Positions 34,013 through 42,065 are shown, counted from the first letter of the stretch. The stretch is DNA of 64,000 nt from Corynebacterium sp. (GCF_030532325.1 NZ_JAUNLS010000010.1:24450-88449), one strand, 5' to 3'. The notes: a model not told the origin generated them from the letters alone. A program made the numbers and translations.

Positions 34013-35209
34013 ATGGACTTTCGCCTCTATCTCTGGTCCGATCTCCTAGCGCAGGTTGCCGGGGTCGGGGCAGGTCTGGCCACACCGGTGGTGACCATGC
34101 GCTTGAGCGAAAGCCTCACGCTCGCCGGGGTGTACGGAACTATCACCGGTATTGCGGCCCTCGCAGGCGGCGTTTTTGGCGGGGCACTTGCAGATATGCG
34201 GCGGCGCAAGCCCCTTATTATCTGGACAAATGCTTTAGCGGGGTTTCTCAACCTCGCGATGGCAGCGCTCATCCTTACCGGCGAGTTTCGCCCCTGGGTG
34301 TTTGGCACGCTTCTCGGCTCAATGATGTTCTTCTATAGGGTAGGCCAAGCTTGTGCCGATCCATGCCTGCCCCAAGTGGTCAGAGAAGAGGAACTGGCAG
34401 CCAAGCAGGGAATCATCCAAGCCCGCCTGCAGTTTGCGGGTCTGGTTGGACCAGCCGTTGGTGGCCTCCTTTTGGAAATCAACTTGGCACTACCCTTTGC
34501 GTTTGTCGGCCTAGCCAACTTCCTGACCATCATTTTCTTCCTTTTCATCCGGACCAACCTGGATCCGGCAAAGAAGGCGGAGAGTAAGTTGCTGCGCACA
34601 ACGAGGGATGGGCTGACCATCGTTGCCCGCTCTTCCCTCTTACGAGGGCTTATCGCCATGCAGACCCTCTCCAATTGCGCGATCAATGGTTCTCTTTTCA
34701 TGGCAATTCTCATCCTTGAGGCCGGCAATAACCCGGGCTGGGTCACCGGCCTAGCGCGCACCGCTATCGGTCTCATCGGCATCCTCGGAGCACTCTCAAC
34801 AAGCTGGCTACAAAAGAAGTTCTCCTTTGCCGCCTTGCAAGTAGGAACGTGCGTATGGATTGCGGTCTCCATTGCCTGCGGCGCCCTCTTGAGCCCGGGG
34901 CTATGGATGATCATCCCGTTGGGCCTCTCAGTACTCACTGCTCCCGCGGCTGGAGCAGTGACCTACGCAGTGCTTCATAAACTCATGGCCGAAGAAACCT
35001 TTGGCCGTGTGACCAACATACAAGTGAGCACCGTCGTGTCTCTTTCCAGTGCTTGGAATACGCCCTTGGCGTCGCTGTCCCAGCGCTGGACGCTGACAGC
35101 GGGGATGTGGGCGAACGTCGTTGCCGGGCTGCTGGCGCTACCGTCTGCCTTTATCTTCGTGCGCCACGTCAAGCGCGCCCTTTCTGAAACGGACACCACC
35201 AGCGCCTGA
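34013..35209 (+). CDS. MFS transporter (possibly N-terminally frameshifted)
   Basis: 398 residues and about 12 transmembrane helices. The motif-A region after helix 2 (GGALADMRRRKPLIIWTNAL) is clear. The family is MFS of the MFS_1/drug-efflux-like type; the substrate is unknown. The ATG at 34013 has only a weak AGAAAGAG site. In the adjacent frame ATG 33984 encodes MTSAPQERETWT, a normal MFS start, which would join at FRLYLWS if one T were added to the TTT at about 34020. Thus the original N-terminus may have been lost by a one-base deletion. Confidence 0.82.
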   Translation: MDFRLYLWSDLLAQVAGVGAGLATPVVTMRLSESLTLAGVYGTITGIAALAGGVFGGALADMRRRKPLIIWTNALAGFLNLAMAALILTGEFRPWVFGTLLGSMMFFYRVGQACADPCLPQVVREEELAAKQGIIQARLQFAGLVGPAVGGLLLEINLALPFAFVGLANFLTIIFFLFIRTNLDPAKKAESKLLRTTRDGLTIVARSSLLRGLIAMQTLSNCAINGSLFMAILILEAGNNPGWVTGLARTAIGLIGILGALSTSWLQKKFSFAALQVGTCVWIAVSIACGALLSPGLWMIIPLGLSVLTAPAAGAVTYAVLHKLMAEETFGRVTNIQVSTVVSLSSAWNTPLASLSQRWTLTAGMWANVVAGLLALPSAFIFVRHVKRALSETDTTSA

Positions 35210-35236
35210 CGGGAGCAACTGCTTCACCACAGAAAA

Positions 35237-35281
35237 ATCCCGGCCTCACCCCACACAGAGTGTGGGAGCAAGAACCGGGAT
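35237..35281 (-). terminator. Terminator of rplJL
   Basis: A two-part hairpin: outer ATCCCGG/CCGGGAT (35237-35243 with 35275-35281) and inner CCCACAC/GTGTGGG, then TTTTTCTG on the minus strand. It lies 57 bp after the rplL stop and also separates the convergent MFS gene. Confidence 0.85.
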
Positions 35282-35337
35282 AGTTCACGCACAGCGATGC
35301 CGCTCGGGGCATCGATGTGGAGTGTAATTCAGGTGAA

Positions 35338-35724
35338 TTACTTGAGCTCGACGGAAGCGCCAGCCTCTTCCAGCTTGGCCTTAGCAGCCTCAGCGTCGTC
35401 CTTGGAAGCGCCCTCGATGATGGCCTTCGGAGCGGACTCAACGAGCTCCTTGGCTTCCTTCAGGCCCAGGCCGGAGACGATCTCACGGACAGCCTTGATG
35501 ACGCCGATCTTCTTGGCGCCGGCGTCGGTCAGAACGACGTCGAACTCGGTCTTCTCCTCCTCAGCAGCGCCACCGGCAGCCGGTGCGCCTGCAGCTGCGA
35601 CTGCAACCGGAGCAGCAGCCTCAACGTCGAAGACCTCCTCGAACTCCTTAACGAACTCGGAGAGCTCGATGAGGGTCATTTCCTTGAAAGCTTCAATGAG
35701 CTCGTCCTTGGTGAGCTTAGCCAT
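35338..35724 (-). CDS. rplL: 50S ribosomal protein L7/L12
   Basis: 128 residues from ATG 35724 ([18 protein letters not shown]). The N-terminal dimerisation helices, an Ala/Gly/Pro hinge around residues 38-56 and the C-terminal factor-binding domain ([34 protein letters not shown]) are all present. It is the multicopy stalk protein recruiting EF-Tu and EF-G. It is 82 bp after rplJ. Confidence 0.98.
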   Translation of the reverse strand: MAKLTKDELIEAFKEMTLIELSEFVKEFEEVFDVEAAAPVAVAAAGAPAAGGAAEEEKTEFDVVLTDAGAKKIGVIKAVREIVSGLGLKEAKELVESAPKAIIEGASKDDAEAAKAKLEEAGASVELK

Positions 35725-35806
35725 GGTAAGCATCCTTTCTTAGTGCGGGCCGGATAGTGTTTCCGCGTCCCAAGTGTGATTGTTGTGTGCGCCTTATGCG
35801 GCGTGA

Positions 35807-36328
35807 TTAAGCTTCGGCAGCCTTCTTGTCCTGCAGGGCCGCAGCGGTGCGGACCATCTTGGTAGCAGGAGCGTTGAATGCTGCAGCAGCCTTTGCCATA
35901 GAACCCTTCATGGCGCCAGCCAGCTTGGCGAGAGTGGTCTCGCGGTTGTCCAGCTCGGCGATGGCTGCGACCTGGTCGGCAGACAGTACGTTGCCGTCCA
36001 TGTAGCCACCCTTGACGACGAATGCCTTGTTGTCATCAGCGAACTTCTTGATGACCTTTGCAGCATCCACTGCCTCGCCCTTGATGAACGCAATAGCGGT
36101 CGGGCCAGTCAGCTGCTCGTCAAGACCTTCGATGCCAGCTTCGTTGGCAGCGATCTTGAAGAGGGTGTTCTTGGCGACGGAGTACTCAACGTCAAAGCCG
36201 AGGTTGTTACGCAGCTCCTGGAGCTGAGCAACGGTCAGGCCGCGGTACTCGGTGAGAACGAGGGAGCTCGAGCCCTCGAGCTTCTCCTTCAGAGTTGCGA
36301 GGTCCGCAGTGTTCTTCGGGTTTGCCAT
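35807..36328 (-). CDS. rplJ: 50S ribosomal protein L10
   Basis: 173 residues (NTADLATLKEKLEGSSSLVLTEYRGLTVAQLQELRNNL). L10 forms the base of the stalk and binds L7/L12 dimers through its C-terminal helix. The long structured 5' leader upstream, see the separate entry, fits autoregulation by the L10-L12 complex as known in other bacteria. Confidence 0.97.
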   Translation of the reverse strand: MANPKNTADLATLKEKLEGSSSLVLTEYRGLTVAQLQELRNNLGFDVEYSVAKNTLFKIAANEAGIEGLDEQLTGPTAIAFIKGEAVDAAKVIKKFADDNKAFVVKGGYMDGNVLSADQVAAIAELDNRETTLAKLAGAMKGSMAKAAAAFNAPATKMVRTAAALQDKKAAEA

Positions 36329-36413
36329 TTTCTACTTCGCCTCCTTTCGAAACATCTCTTTGGTTTTCCGCCGAGGCTTCCGCATCAGGCAACATCCGGG
36401 GATGCACCCAATG

Positions 36414-36590
36414 AAAAAGCCCCGTGCAAGAGCACAGGGCGCGCGACACGATGTGTCGCGTTGTATCGCAAAGTGTCTCCTGCGTGGGCCGCCCCATAAA
36501 GGTTGGGGACCTTCGATCCGCTGAGCGGATGACCGACGGTCTTCGGTGAACTTCGACTCGACACCGCTAAGCGATGCCGTTCAAACTTCG
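36414..36590 (-). promoter_or_regulatory. L10-type mRNA leader with attenuator hairpin
   Basis: The predicted rplJL transcript has a leader of about 260 bases. It contains GGTCCCCAACC, GGCGGCCCACGCAGGAGA and a palindromic CGACACATCGTGTCG stem. It ends in a terminator-like hairpin GCCCTGTGC/GCACGGGGC (36419-36440, one mismatch) with a CTTTTTC tail at 36414. This is the architecture expected of an L10-leader that stops transcription or translation when free L10-L12 binds. Confidence 0.65.
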
Positions 36591-36596
36591 CTAGCT

Positions 36597-36624
36597 ACCC
36601 TACATCCGCGCTGCACAAAAACAA
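36597..36624 (-). promoter_or_regulatory. Promoter of rplJL
   Basis: TTGTTT (36619-36624) and TAGGGT (36597-36602) on the minus strand are 16 bp apart, a typical corynebacterial pair. The -35 lies inside a 16-base sequence that recurs 25 bases upstream (36644-36659). Confidence 0.5.
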
Positions 36625-36724
36625 AATCGCGCCCCGCCGCCCCAAACAAAATCGCACCCTCCGCACCGGCGGCGCGGCCAAACGATACACATGCAGCCTC
36701 AGCTAGCCACCCGAACCCACAAGG

Positions 36725-36815
36725 CTGAACCTGGATAGCTGAACCTCGACGTCGCCAAGCGCAGCGGGCTCGCCGTCGGCATTCGCCACTTGGAGGTTCA
36801 GCTTTCCAGGTTCAG
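36725..36815. repeat. 23-bp inverted repeat element
   Basis: The arms 36725-36747 and 36793-36815 are reverse complements with a single mismatch and contain two copies each of CTGAACCT. The 45-base GC-rich centre is itself partly self-complementary. It resembles a short palindromic dispersed element rather than a terminator. Confidence 0.6.
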
Positions 36816-36901
36816 ACATCTAGGATCTGAGACATTGAGGATCTGACTCCTTGCTCTTCCAGTAGAGCCAGACACACATTTTGGCTCTTAACCCAGAAAA
36901 G

Positions 36902-36935
36902 CCGTGAGCCCCAGCCTTGCGGCCGGGGCTCACGG
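36902..36935 (-). terminator. Terminator-like hairpin in the rplA-rplJ gap
   Basis: Perfect 11-bp stem CCGTGAGCCCC/GGGGCTCACGG with GGCC extending the loop, followed by CTTTTC on the minus strand. Since rplKA already has a hairpin at 37172-37210, this second terminator implies a short transcript between them or a back-up stop. Confidence 0.6.
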
Positions 36936-37171
36936 TGTCTCTCTAGGTGTCTTGTCTATCGGTCGGTTTCTCACGCCGCCCGCCCTGCAAGACTCAGGGT
37001 GTTCTCTCTATCTCTCATGCGCCTCTCTCAAACGCACATAAGTAAGTATGGGGTACCGACCTTGAGAAGCAATGACCCTACACTGCCAAGTCCCTGAGGG
37101 TTCCTGCCAGTTTCCTGCCAGTCACGGCTTGCTAGGGGGCTCAGGTTCTAGGCATAAGCAAGCATAGGCAA

Positions 37172-37210
37172 AGCCCCGAGCGGCTCATACCCAATGAGCT
37201 GCTCAGGGCT
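37172..37210 (-). terminator. Hairpin terminator after rplKA
   Basis: AGCCCCGAGC (37172-37181) pairs with GCTCAGGGCT (37201-37210) with one mismatch, and an inner GGCTCAT/ATGAGCT stem stacks on it. Only CTTTG follows, so efficiency is uncertain. Three CACGGTGTA-like units lie between it and the rplA stop. Confidence 0.55.
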
Positions 37211-37277
37211 GCGGGCGACGGGAAGTCGCCGAGCGTGCTTACACAGTGTGATTACACCGTGTACCTACACCGTGGAT

Positions 37278-37985
37278 TTACTCGGCGTAGTTCTTCTGCA
37301 CGGAAGCATCCACCGCGATGCCCGGACCGAAGGTGGTGGACATAGTGGCCTTCTTGACATAGACACCCTTGGCGGAGGAGGGCTTCAGGCGCAGGATCTC
37401 GTCGTAGAGAGCGCCGTAGTTCTCAGCCAGCTTCTCGGCGTCGAAGGAGGCCTTGCCGATGATGGCGTGCAGGTTAGCGGCCTTGTCCACGCGGAAGGAG
37501 ATCTTGCCGCCCTTGACGTCGGCAACTGCCTTAGCAACGTCAGCGGTCACGGTGCCGGTCTTCGGGTTCGGCATGAGGCCACGCGGACCCAGGACGCGGG
37601 CAACGCGGCCAACCTTAGCCATCTGATCCGGGGTGGCGATGGCGACGTCGAAGTCGATGTTGCCTTCGGTCACGGCAGCGATCAGCTCTTCGGTGCCGAC
37701 GATGTCAGCGCCAGCGTTCTTGGCGATCTCAGCCTTCTCGCCCTCAGCGAAGACGGCGACGCGAACGTCCTTACCGGTGCCGTTAGGCAGGGAGACGGTG
37801 CCGCGAACCAGCTGGTCAGCCTTGCGCGGGTCAACGCCGAGGCGGAAGACAACGTCCACGGTGGCGTCGGTGTTCTTGGAGGAGGTCTCCTTGGCCAGCT
37901 TGGCGGCCTCGAGCGGGGAGTACTGGCGGGACTTGTCCACCAGCTCAGCGGCGGCGCGGTACGCCTTAGACTTCTTGGTGCTCAT
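37278..37985 (-). CDS. rplA: 50S ribosomal protein L1
   Basis: 235 residues from ATG 37985 ([27 protein letters not shown]), preferred over a start 12 codons upstream. Domain I/II landmarks [30 protein letters not shown] and [14 protein letters not shown] are present. L1 forms the mobile stalk at the E site and in many bacteria represses its own rplKA mRNA. It follows rplK by 86 bp. Confidence 0.97.
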   Translation of the reverse strand: MSTKKSKAYRAAAELVDKSRQYSPLEAAKLAKETSSKNTDATVDVVFRLGVDPRKADQLVRGTVSLPNGTGKDVRVAVFAEGEKAEIAKNAGADIVGTEELIAAVTEGNIDFDVAIATPDQMAKVGRVARVLGPRGLMPNPKTGTVTADVAKAVADVKGGKISFRVDKAANLHAIIGKASFDAEKLAENYGALYDEILRLKPSSAKGVYVKKATMSTTFGPGIAVDASVQKNYAE

Positions 37986-38071
37986 GTGATGCAATTCCTT
38001 TTCTTGGATTGATGTGGTCACGGCGGGCCGAAGCTGGCCCTACCACGTGAAGAGGTGACGGTTAGCGGCGC

Positions 38072-38515
38072 TTACTTAGCCGGGATGCCGTCGACGGTGA
38101 TGCCCATGGAGCGAGCGGTACCAGCAATGATGCGGGCGCCGTTCTCGATGTCACGAGCGTTGAGGTCCTCGAACTTGGTCTGTGCAATCTCCTTGCACTG
38201 TTCCCAGGTCACGGAGCCGACCTTGTCGGTGTGCGGAACGCCGGAGCCCTTCTTGATGCCAGCGGCCTTGAGCAGCAGCTTGGCAGCCGGCGGGGTCTTC
38301 AGCTTGAAATCGAAGGAGCGGTCCTCGTAGACGGTGATCTCAACCGGGACCACGTTGCCACGCTGGGACTCGGTAGCGGCGTTGTAAGCCTTGCAGAACT
38401 CCATAATGTTGACGCCGTGGGCACCCAGTGCCGGGCCAACCGGCGGAGCCGGGTTAGCGGCGCCAGCCTCGATCTGCAGCTTGATGAAGCCAGTAACCTT
38501 CTTCTTCGGAGCCAT
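38072..38515 (-). CDS. rplK: 50S ribosomal protein L11
   Basis: 147 residues ([45 protein letters not shown]). The proline pair of the thiostrepton-binding N-domain is intact, and the rRNA-binding C-domain [19 protein letters not shown] follows. L11 is needed for RelA/Rel activation and factor binding. Confidence 0.98.
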   Translation of the reverse strand: MAPKKKVTGFIKLQIEAGAANPAPPVGPALGAHGVNIMEFCKAYNAATESQRGNVVPVEITVYEDRSFDFKLKTPPAAKLLLKAAGIKKGSGVPHTDKVGSVTWEQCKEIAQTKFEDLNARDIENGARIIAGTARSMGITVDGIPAK

Positions 38516-38630
38516 CGAATTACCTCTTTCCTGTGTTACCGGACGCTGCCACGATGAATAACAGCGACCGTCCGGATGCTCACCTTGCGTGGGCCACCGG
38601 GGAGAACGTTTAAATTATCTGCGCACGCCA

Positions 38631-38669
38631 AAGGCGCACGGCGTCCAATCTTAAAACACCGTGCGCCTT
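38631..38669 (-). terminator. Hairpin between nusG and rplK
   Basis: Perfect 11-bp stem AAGGCGCACGG/CCGTGCGCCTT with a 17-base loop, then TTTGGCG on the minus strand, so it is a moderate terminator. It lies 68 bp after the nusG stop, and an AGATAAT motif just beyond it could serve rplK as a -10. Confidence 0.6.
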
Positions 38670-38737
38670 GCTTCCAAATCGCGCTGTCCGCTTGGCAGCG
38701 ACCCATTTTCCCAGGCCGCGCGCCTGCTCCGGGCTAC

Positions 38738-39682
38738 TTAGGAGATGCGCTCGATCTCCGTCGGGGACAGCTCCACCGGGGTCTCGCGCCCAAAGATGGA
38801 CACCAGGCCCTGCATCTTGCCGGTCTCCGGGTCAATCTCAGAGATAGTGGCGGAAACCGAGGCCAGCGGGCCGGAGAGGATGGTGACGGCCTCGCCCACC
38901 TCGAAGTCGTGCGCGTAGGCCTTCTTCTGCTCGGCCTCCGGCATGGCGATGACCTGCTCGCCTTCGGAGGCAGCGGCGTTGGACTCCGCGGCGGAAACGG
39001 TGTCGTTCGGCAGCAGGAACTTGGCCACGTCGCGGATCTTCACCGGGGTGGCGTTGCCCTCGTTGCCCACGAAGGAGGTCACGCCGGGGGTGTCGCGGAC
39101 GACGGACCAGGCGGCGTCGTTAAGCTCCATGCGCACCAGGACATAGCCCGGCAGCAGCTTGCGCTTGACCACCTTCTTCTTGCCGTCCTTGTTCTCCAGG
39201 ACCTGCTCGACGGGCACGACGACGTCAAAGATGGAGTCCTCCACCTCAAGGGTCTGCGCACGCATGTCGAGGTTGGTCTTCACCTTGTTCTCGTAGCCGG
39301 AGTAGCACTGGATGATGTACCACTTGCCCGGCAGCTTCTTCAGCTCGCGGGTGAACTCGCGCAGGCGACGCCGGTACTCGCTGTCATCGGAAGCCTCCGC
39401 GGTCTCTGCGGCTGCGGCCGACTCGGCCTTGCCGGCGCCTTCCGCTTCAGCGCCCGCTGCCTCGCTATCCCCTGCCGGGGCATCCTCCTCTGCGGTGTCT
39501 TCTGCCGCCGGGGCCTTGCCGCTTTCCGCACCCGGCTCGGCGGGAGCCTCGAAGCTCGGGGCGGGGGCGGCAGCCTCGGCCTCCGCGGACTCGGCGGCAG
39601 CAACGGCCTCGGCAGCCTGCTCCTGCACGTTGTTCATCATGGCCTGTTCGAGGGAAGTCTCGGCGTTGTGCTCATCGCTCAT
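38738..39682 (-). CDS. nusG: Transcription termination/antitermination factor NusG with acidic N-terminal extension
   Basis: 314 residues from ATG 39682 (GGAG nine bases upstream), against about 180 in E. coli. Residues 1-105 are an Ala/Glu/Pro-rich acidic tail. The NGN domain starts near 119 (GKWYIIQCYSGYENKV) and the KOW domain near 255 (FEVGEAVTILSGPLASVSATISEID). A Ser/Ala/Glu-rich linker of about 30 residues joins them. It binds RNA polymerase and couples it to S10 or Rho. Long acidic tails are known in actinobacterial NusG. Confidence 0.96.
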   Translation of the reverse strand: MSDEHNAETSLEQAMMNNVQEQAAEAVAAAESAEAEAAAPAPSFEAPAEPGAESGKAPAAEDTAEEDAPAGDSEAAGAEAEGAGKAESAAAAETAEASDDSEYRRRLREFTRELKKLPGKWYIIQCYSGYENKVKTNLDMRAQTLEVEDSIFDVVVPVEQVLENKDGKKKVVKRKLLPGYVLVRMELNDAAWSVVRDTPGVTSFVGNEGNATPVKIRDVAKFLLPNDTVSAAESNAAASEGEQVIAMPEAEQKKAYAHDFEVGEAVTILSGPLASVSATISEIDPETGKMQGLVSIFGRETPVELSPTEIERIS

Positions 39683-39757
39683 GGTTGTGTGCTCCATCTA
39701 TATGTCACGCGGTTCTGCCCGCTTGCGTCGATTTTCGCTTGCTTGCTCTGGTGCTCT

Positions 39758-39763
39758 AGCCTA
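39758..39763 (-). promoter_or_regulatory. Putative -10 element of nusG
   Basis: TAGGCT on the minus strand about 75 bp before the nusG ATG. The -35 hexamer 17 bp upstream is poor (ACGAGG). A terminator between secE and nusG makes a separate promoter necessary. Confidence 0.35.
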
Positions 39764-39838
39764 CCCGCGCCGGCGAGCGACCTCGTTCTCGCCGAGGCCC
39801 CAGCGCGGTTGTGCGTGCGGTCCATGTGAGCAAAAAGT

Positions 39839-39870
39839 ATCCCGCCGTTCCTTGCGGAATCCGGCGGGAT
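39839..39870 (-). terminator. Terminator between secE and nusG
   Basis: ATCCCGCCG (39839-39847) pairs with CGGCGGGAT (39862-39870); GGATTCC/GGAAC pairing extends it. ACTTTTTG follows on the minus strand. It lies 25 bp after the secE stop, so secE and nusG are at least partly uncoupled here. Confidence 0.75.
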
Positions 39871-39895
39871 GAAAGCTTATGGTGGGCTAGTTTAC

Positions 39896-40225
39896 CTAAC
39901 GGGTGAGCACTGCTTCAACTCCGAGGCCAGCCAGCGTGTCAACGCCCCACACCAGCGCGGTAAGGACGATGAGGAAGGCGAAGGTCACCAAAACGTACTG
40001 GACCATTTCCTTAGTGGTAGGCCAGACGACCTTCTTCATTTCGGAGGCCACTTCACCCGGGAACGCGGCTACGCCGCCGCCTGGGGTGGAGGAATCTTTC
40101 TTGTCCTCGACGCGCACAACGCGCTTGTCTTCGTAGGACTGGGTGGAGGTAGTCGCTGCCCCCGAGAGTTGACGCTTGCCGGTCGGGCGTGCTGCACCGT
40201 TGCTCGGCTGACGTTCATCACTCAC
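39896..40225 (-). CDS. secE: Preprotein translocase subunit SecE
   Basis: 109 residues. The first 55 residues are a charged cytoplasmic extension. The conserved SecE core ASEMKKVVWPTTKEMVQYVLVTFAFLIVLTALVWGVD at about 60-97 has the amphipathic helix and single transmembrane helix. It clamps SecY in the membrane. It follows tRNA-Trp by 25 bp, a widely conserved pair. Confidence 0.96.
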   Translation of the reverse strand: MSDERQPSNGAARPTGKRQLSGAATTSTQSYEDKRVVRVEDKKDSSTPGGGVAAFPGEVASEMKKVVWPTTKEMVQYVLVTFAFLIVLTALVWGVDTLAGLGVEAVLTR

Positions 40226-40250
40226 AGCTGGTTCCTCCTTGGAAAAGTTT

Positions 40251-40326
40251 TGGCAGGGGCGACAGGACTCGAACCTGCAACCTACGGTTTTGGAGACCGT
40301 TGCGCTACCAATTGCGCCACGCCCCT
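40251..40326 (-). tRNA. tRNA-Trp (anticodon CCA)
   Basis: 76 nt including an encoded CCA. The acceptor AGGGGCG pairs with CGCCCCT, the anticodon loop is CTCCAAA, and the T arm contains GGTTCGAACC. It sits directly upstream of secE, and a terminator separates it from tRNA-Met. Confidence 0.97.
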
Positions 40327-40423
40327 ATGCGTACGTCTTCAAAAGACAGCACGCACAACCCTACCAGAACGACGGTCCTGCAAAGAAACCGCCTGCCCTT
40401 GGGCTGGAGTCGGTAGTAAAAAA

Positions 40424-40442
40424 GCGCCTAGACTTCAGGCGC
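40424..40442 (-). terminator. Terminator after tRNA-Met
   Basis: GCGCCT/AGGCGC stem with a seven-base loop, flanked by AAAAAA on one side and TTTCTTT on the other, so it can act in both directions. On the minus strand it ends the Thr-Met tRNA transcript and isolates tRNA-Trp-secE. Confidence 0.75.
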
Positions 40443-40455
40443 CTTTCTTTCCCGG

Positions 40456-40527
40456 TAGCGATGGCGAGAATTGAACTCGCGACACAGCGATTATGAGTCG
40501 CTTGCTCTACCACTGAGCTACACCGCC
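40456..40527 (-). tRNA. tRNA-Met (anticodon CAT, elongator type)
   Basis: 72 nt. Acceptor GGCGGTG pairs with CATCGCT through G-U pairs at the first and fifth positions. The anticodon loop is CTCATAA in a GCGAC/... stem, and the T loop is TTCAATT. CCA is not encoded. The normally paired first position and lack of three G-C pairs in the anticodon stem speak for the elongator rather than the initiator. Confidence 0.93.
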
Positions 40528-40559
40528 ATAATCATCCCAACACGCTGTGCAGACATGAT

Positions 40560-40635
40560 TGGAGCCCCCTGACAGAATCGAACTGTCGACCTTTTCCTTA
40601 CCATGGAAACGCTCTGCCGACTGAGCTAAGGGGGC
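40560..40635 (-). tRNA. tRNA-Thr (anticodon GGT)
   Basis: 76 nt with encoded CCA. The acceptor GCCCCCT/AGGGGGC is perfect, the anticodon loop is ATGGTAA between TTTCC and GGAAA, and the T arm is GACAG TTCGATT CTGTC. Confidence 0.96.
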
Positions 40636-40691
40636 ACAGCCTCTTTGAGTAACGAGTTTTCCTCGCTGTGCTCTCGTTGAAGCCTTGAAAA

Positions 40692-40720
40692 GATTAACCC
40701 GAATGCGCCTCATTGCACAA
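40692..40720 (-). promoter_or_regulatory. Promoter of the tRNA-Thr/Met transcript
   Basis: TTGTGC (40715-40720), 17 bp, TTAATC (40692-40697) on the minus strand, placing the start about 50 bases before tRNA-Thr. Confidence 0.45.
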
Positions 40721-40837
40721 ATCCGCAGCTAGGCAACGAAAAACCGGCCCTGTTACTGCACGCTTTTGCGTCCTTGGCGCGTGTACTGTGCCCAAGGAAG
40801 AATCCGGAACTCCACACCGGGGCGGCGGAACGCGAAA

Positions 40838-40865
40838 GACCCCGTGAACCTGAGTTCACGGGGTC
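40838..40865 (-). terminator. Terminator after tRNA-Tyr
   Basis: A perfect 12-bp stem GACCCCGTGAAC/GTTCACGGGGTC with a four-base loop begins six bases after the tRNA 3' end and is followed by TTTCG. Confidence 0.8.
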
Positions 40866-40870
40866 TGCTG

Positions 40871-40952
40871 TGCCAGGTAGAAGATTCGAACTTCTGAAGG
40901 CAATGCCGGCGGATTTACAGTCCGCTCCCTTTGGCCGCTCGGGCAACCTGGC
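40871..40952 (-). tRNA. tRNA-Tyr (anticodon GTA)
   Basis: 82 nt class II tRNA with a long variable arm. The acceptor GCCAGGT/ACCTGGC is perfect, the anticodon loop is CTGTAAA in a GCGGA/TCCGC stem, and the T loop TTCGAAT is standard. CCA is not encoded. Confidence 0.95.
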
Positions 40953-41060
40953 GTGCACTTAACGTGCGATTAGGTACTTTACTATGAAGCCCTACCTGAG
41001 ATGCAAATCGGCAGGTAAGCCGGGCAAACCACCGAGGGCTGACGGCAGACGCTGCCCTAG

Positions 41061-42065
41061 CTAGCCCACGCGCTGCACGGTGTAATCCGCCAGCTGACGC
41101 AGCGCCTCGCTCGCCGAGTTTTCCGGCAGCAGTGAAAGCTGCCCTTCCACCACACGCAGGTAGCCGTGCACGTCCGCCATGGCCTTCTCGCGGCCCTGGG
41201 AGCGGCGCAGCAAATCGATGGCGCGTTCGACGGAGGCGTCGTCCTCCAGCGGGCCGGTGAGCAGCTCACGCAGCTCGTCGCCTACCTCGCCTTCCTCCTC
41301 CAAGGCGTAGAGCACGGGAAGGGTAAAGACTCCCTCGCGCAGATCCGTTCCCGGCACCTTCCCGGATTCGGCAGGGTCGGAGAAGATATCGATCACGTCG
41401 TCCACAATTTGGAAGATCATGCCCACCGCGGCACCGATCTGGCCCAGCGCCGCGCAGTGCTCCGGAGCCGCGCCCGAGTGGTAGGCACCCAGATAGCCCG
41501 CCGAGGCAATAAGCACCGCGGTCTTTTCCCGGATCACCGTCATGTAGTGATCCACCGCGTTGGCCTCCCCCGCGCCGACGGTCTCGCGCATCTGGCCCGT
41601 CACCAACTCCTCGAAGGTATCGGCAAAGTGCGCCACCGTGTGCGTATCCAGCTGGCTCATCAGCCGAGAGGCGTGGGCCAGGAGGGCATCGCCAGCCAGA
41701 ATGGCCACCGAGTTGGTCCAGCGGAAGTTAGCAGATTGCACTCCACGGCGGCGCTCTGCCTCATCCATGACGTCATCGTGGTAAAGCGTGGCCACGTGCA
41801 CCATCTCCACCACCGTGGCGGCCTTGATCACGTTGGGCGAGCCCGGCTTCTGGCCGTATTCGGAGGCCAAGAGCGCCATCATGGGACGGAAACGCTTGCC
41901 CCCTGCCTCGGAAAGGTGCACTACCTTGTCCCGCAGGAAATCCTGCCCGCGGTCAATTTCCGCGTGCAGCAACTTTTCCACCTCAGCCATACCCGCGTTA
42001 ATGCGCTCGGTCAGCTGCGGATCACCCAGATCCACCTGCGTGGTATGAGTTTGGCCGTGAGTCAT
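41061..42065 (-). CDS. grcC: Polyprenyl diphosphate synthase for menaquinone side chain
   Basis: 334 residues. The two Asp-rich motifs are YHDDVMDEAERRRG (about 96) and FQIVDDVIDI (about 215), with GGKRFRPM near 55. It chains isopentenyl units to the long prenyl diphosphate that MenA adds to DHNA. An AAAGGAA site precedes the ATG. It diverges from menJ, the arrangement seen around mycobacterial grcC1. The exact chain length cannot be read from motifs with confidence. Confidence 0.92.
   Translation of the reverse strand: MTHGQTHTTQVDLGDPQLTERINAGMAEVEKLLHAEIDRGQDFLRDKVVHLSEAGGKRFRPMMALLASEYGQKPGSPNVIKAATVVEMVHVATLYHDDVMDEAERRRGVQSANFRWTNSVAILAGDALLAHASRLMSQLDTHTVAHFADTFEELVTGQMRETVGAGEANAVDHYMTVIREKTAVLIASAGYLGAYHSGAAPEHCAALGQIGAAVGMIFQIVDDVIDIFSDPAESGKVPGTDLREGVFTLPVLYALEEEGEVGDELRELLTGPLEDDASVERAIDLLRRSQGREKAMADVHGYLRVVEGQLSLLPENSASEALRQLADYTVQRVG

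Larger units (their letters stand above)
36603..37171. other. Repeat-rich gene-free region between rplA and rplJ
   Basis: No convincing gene. It contains the direct repeat of AAACAAAATCGC (36619 and 36644), a 23-bp inverted repeat (36725-36815), duplicated GGATCTGA and CCTGCCAGT motifs, and a strong hairpin at 36902-36935. Two very short frames at 37018-37096 (+) and 36975-37020 (-) are unconvincing. The function is unknown; a small RNA ending at the 36902 hairpin is possible. Confidence 0.45.

Noticed and set aside
37018-37096. Short plus-strand peptide beginning MRLSQTHISKYG
   Set aside because: Only 26 codons, no ribosome site and no support from context; kept only as part of the description of the gap.
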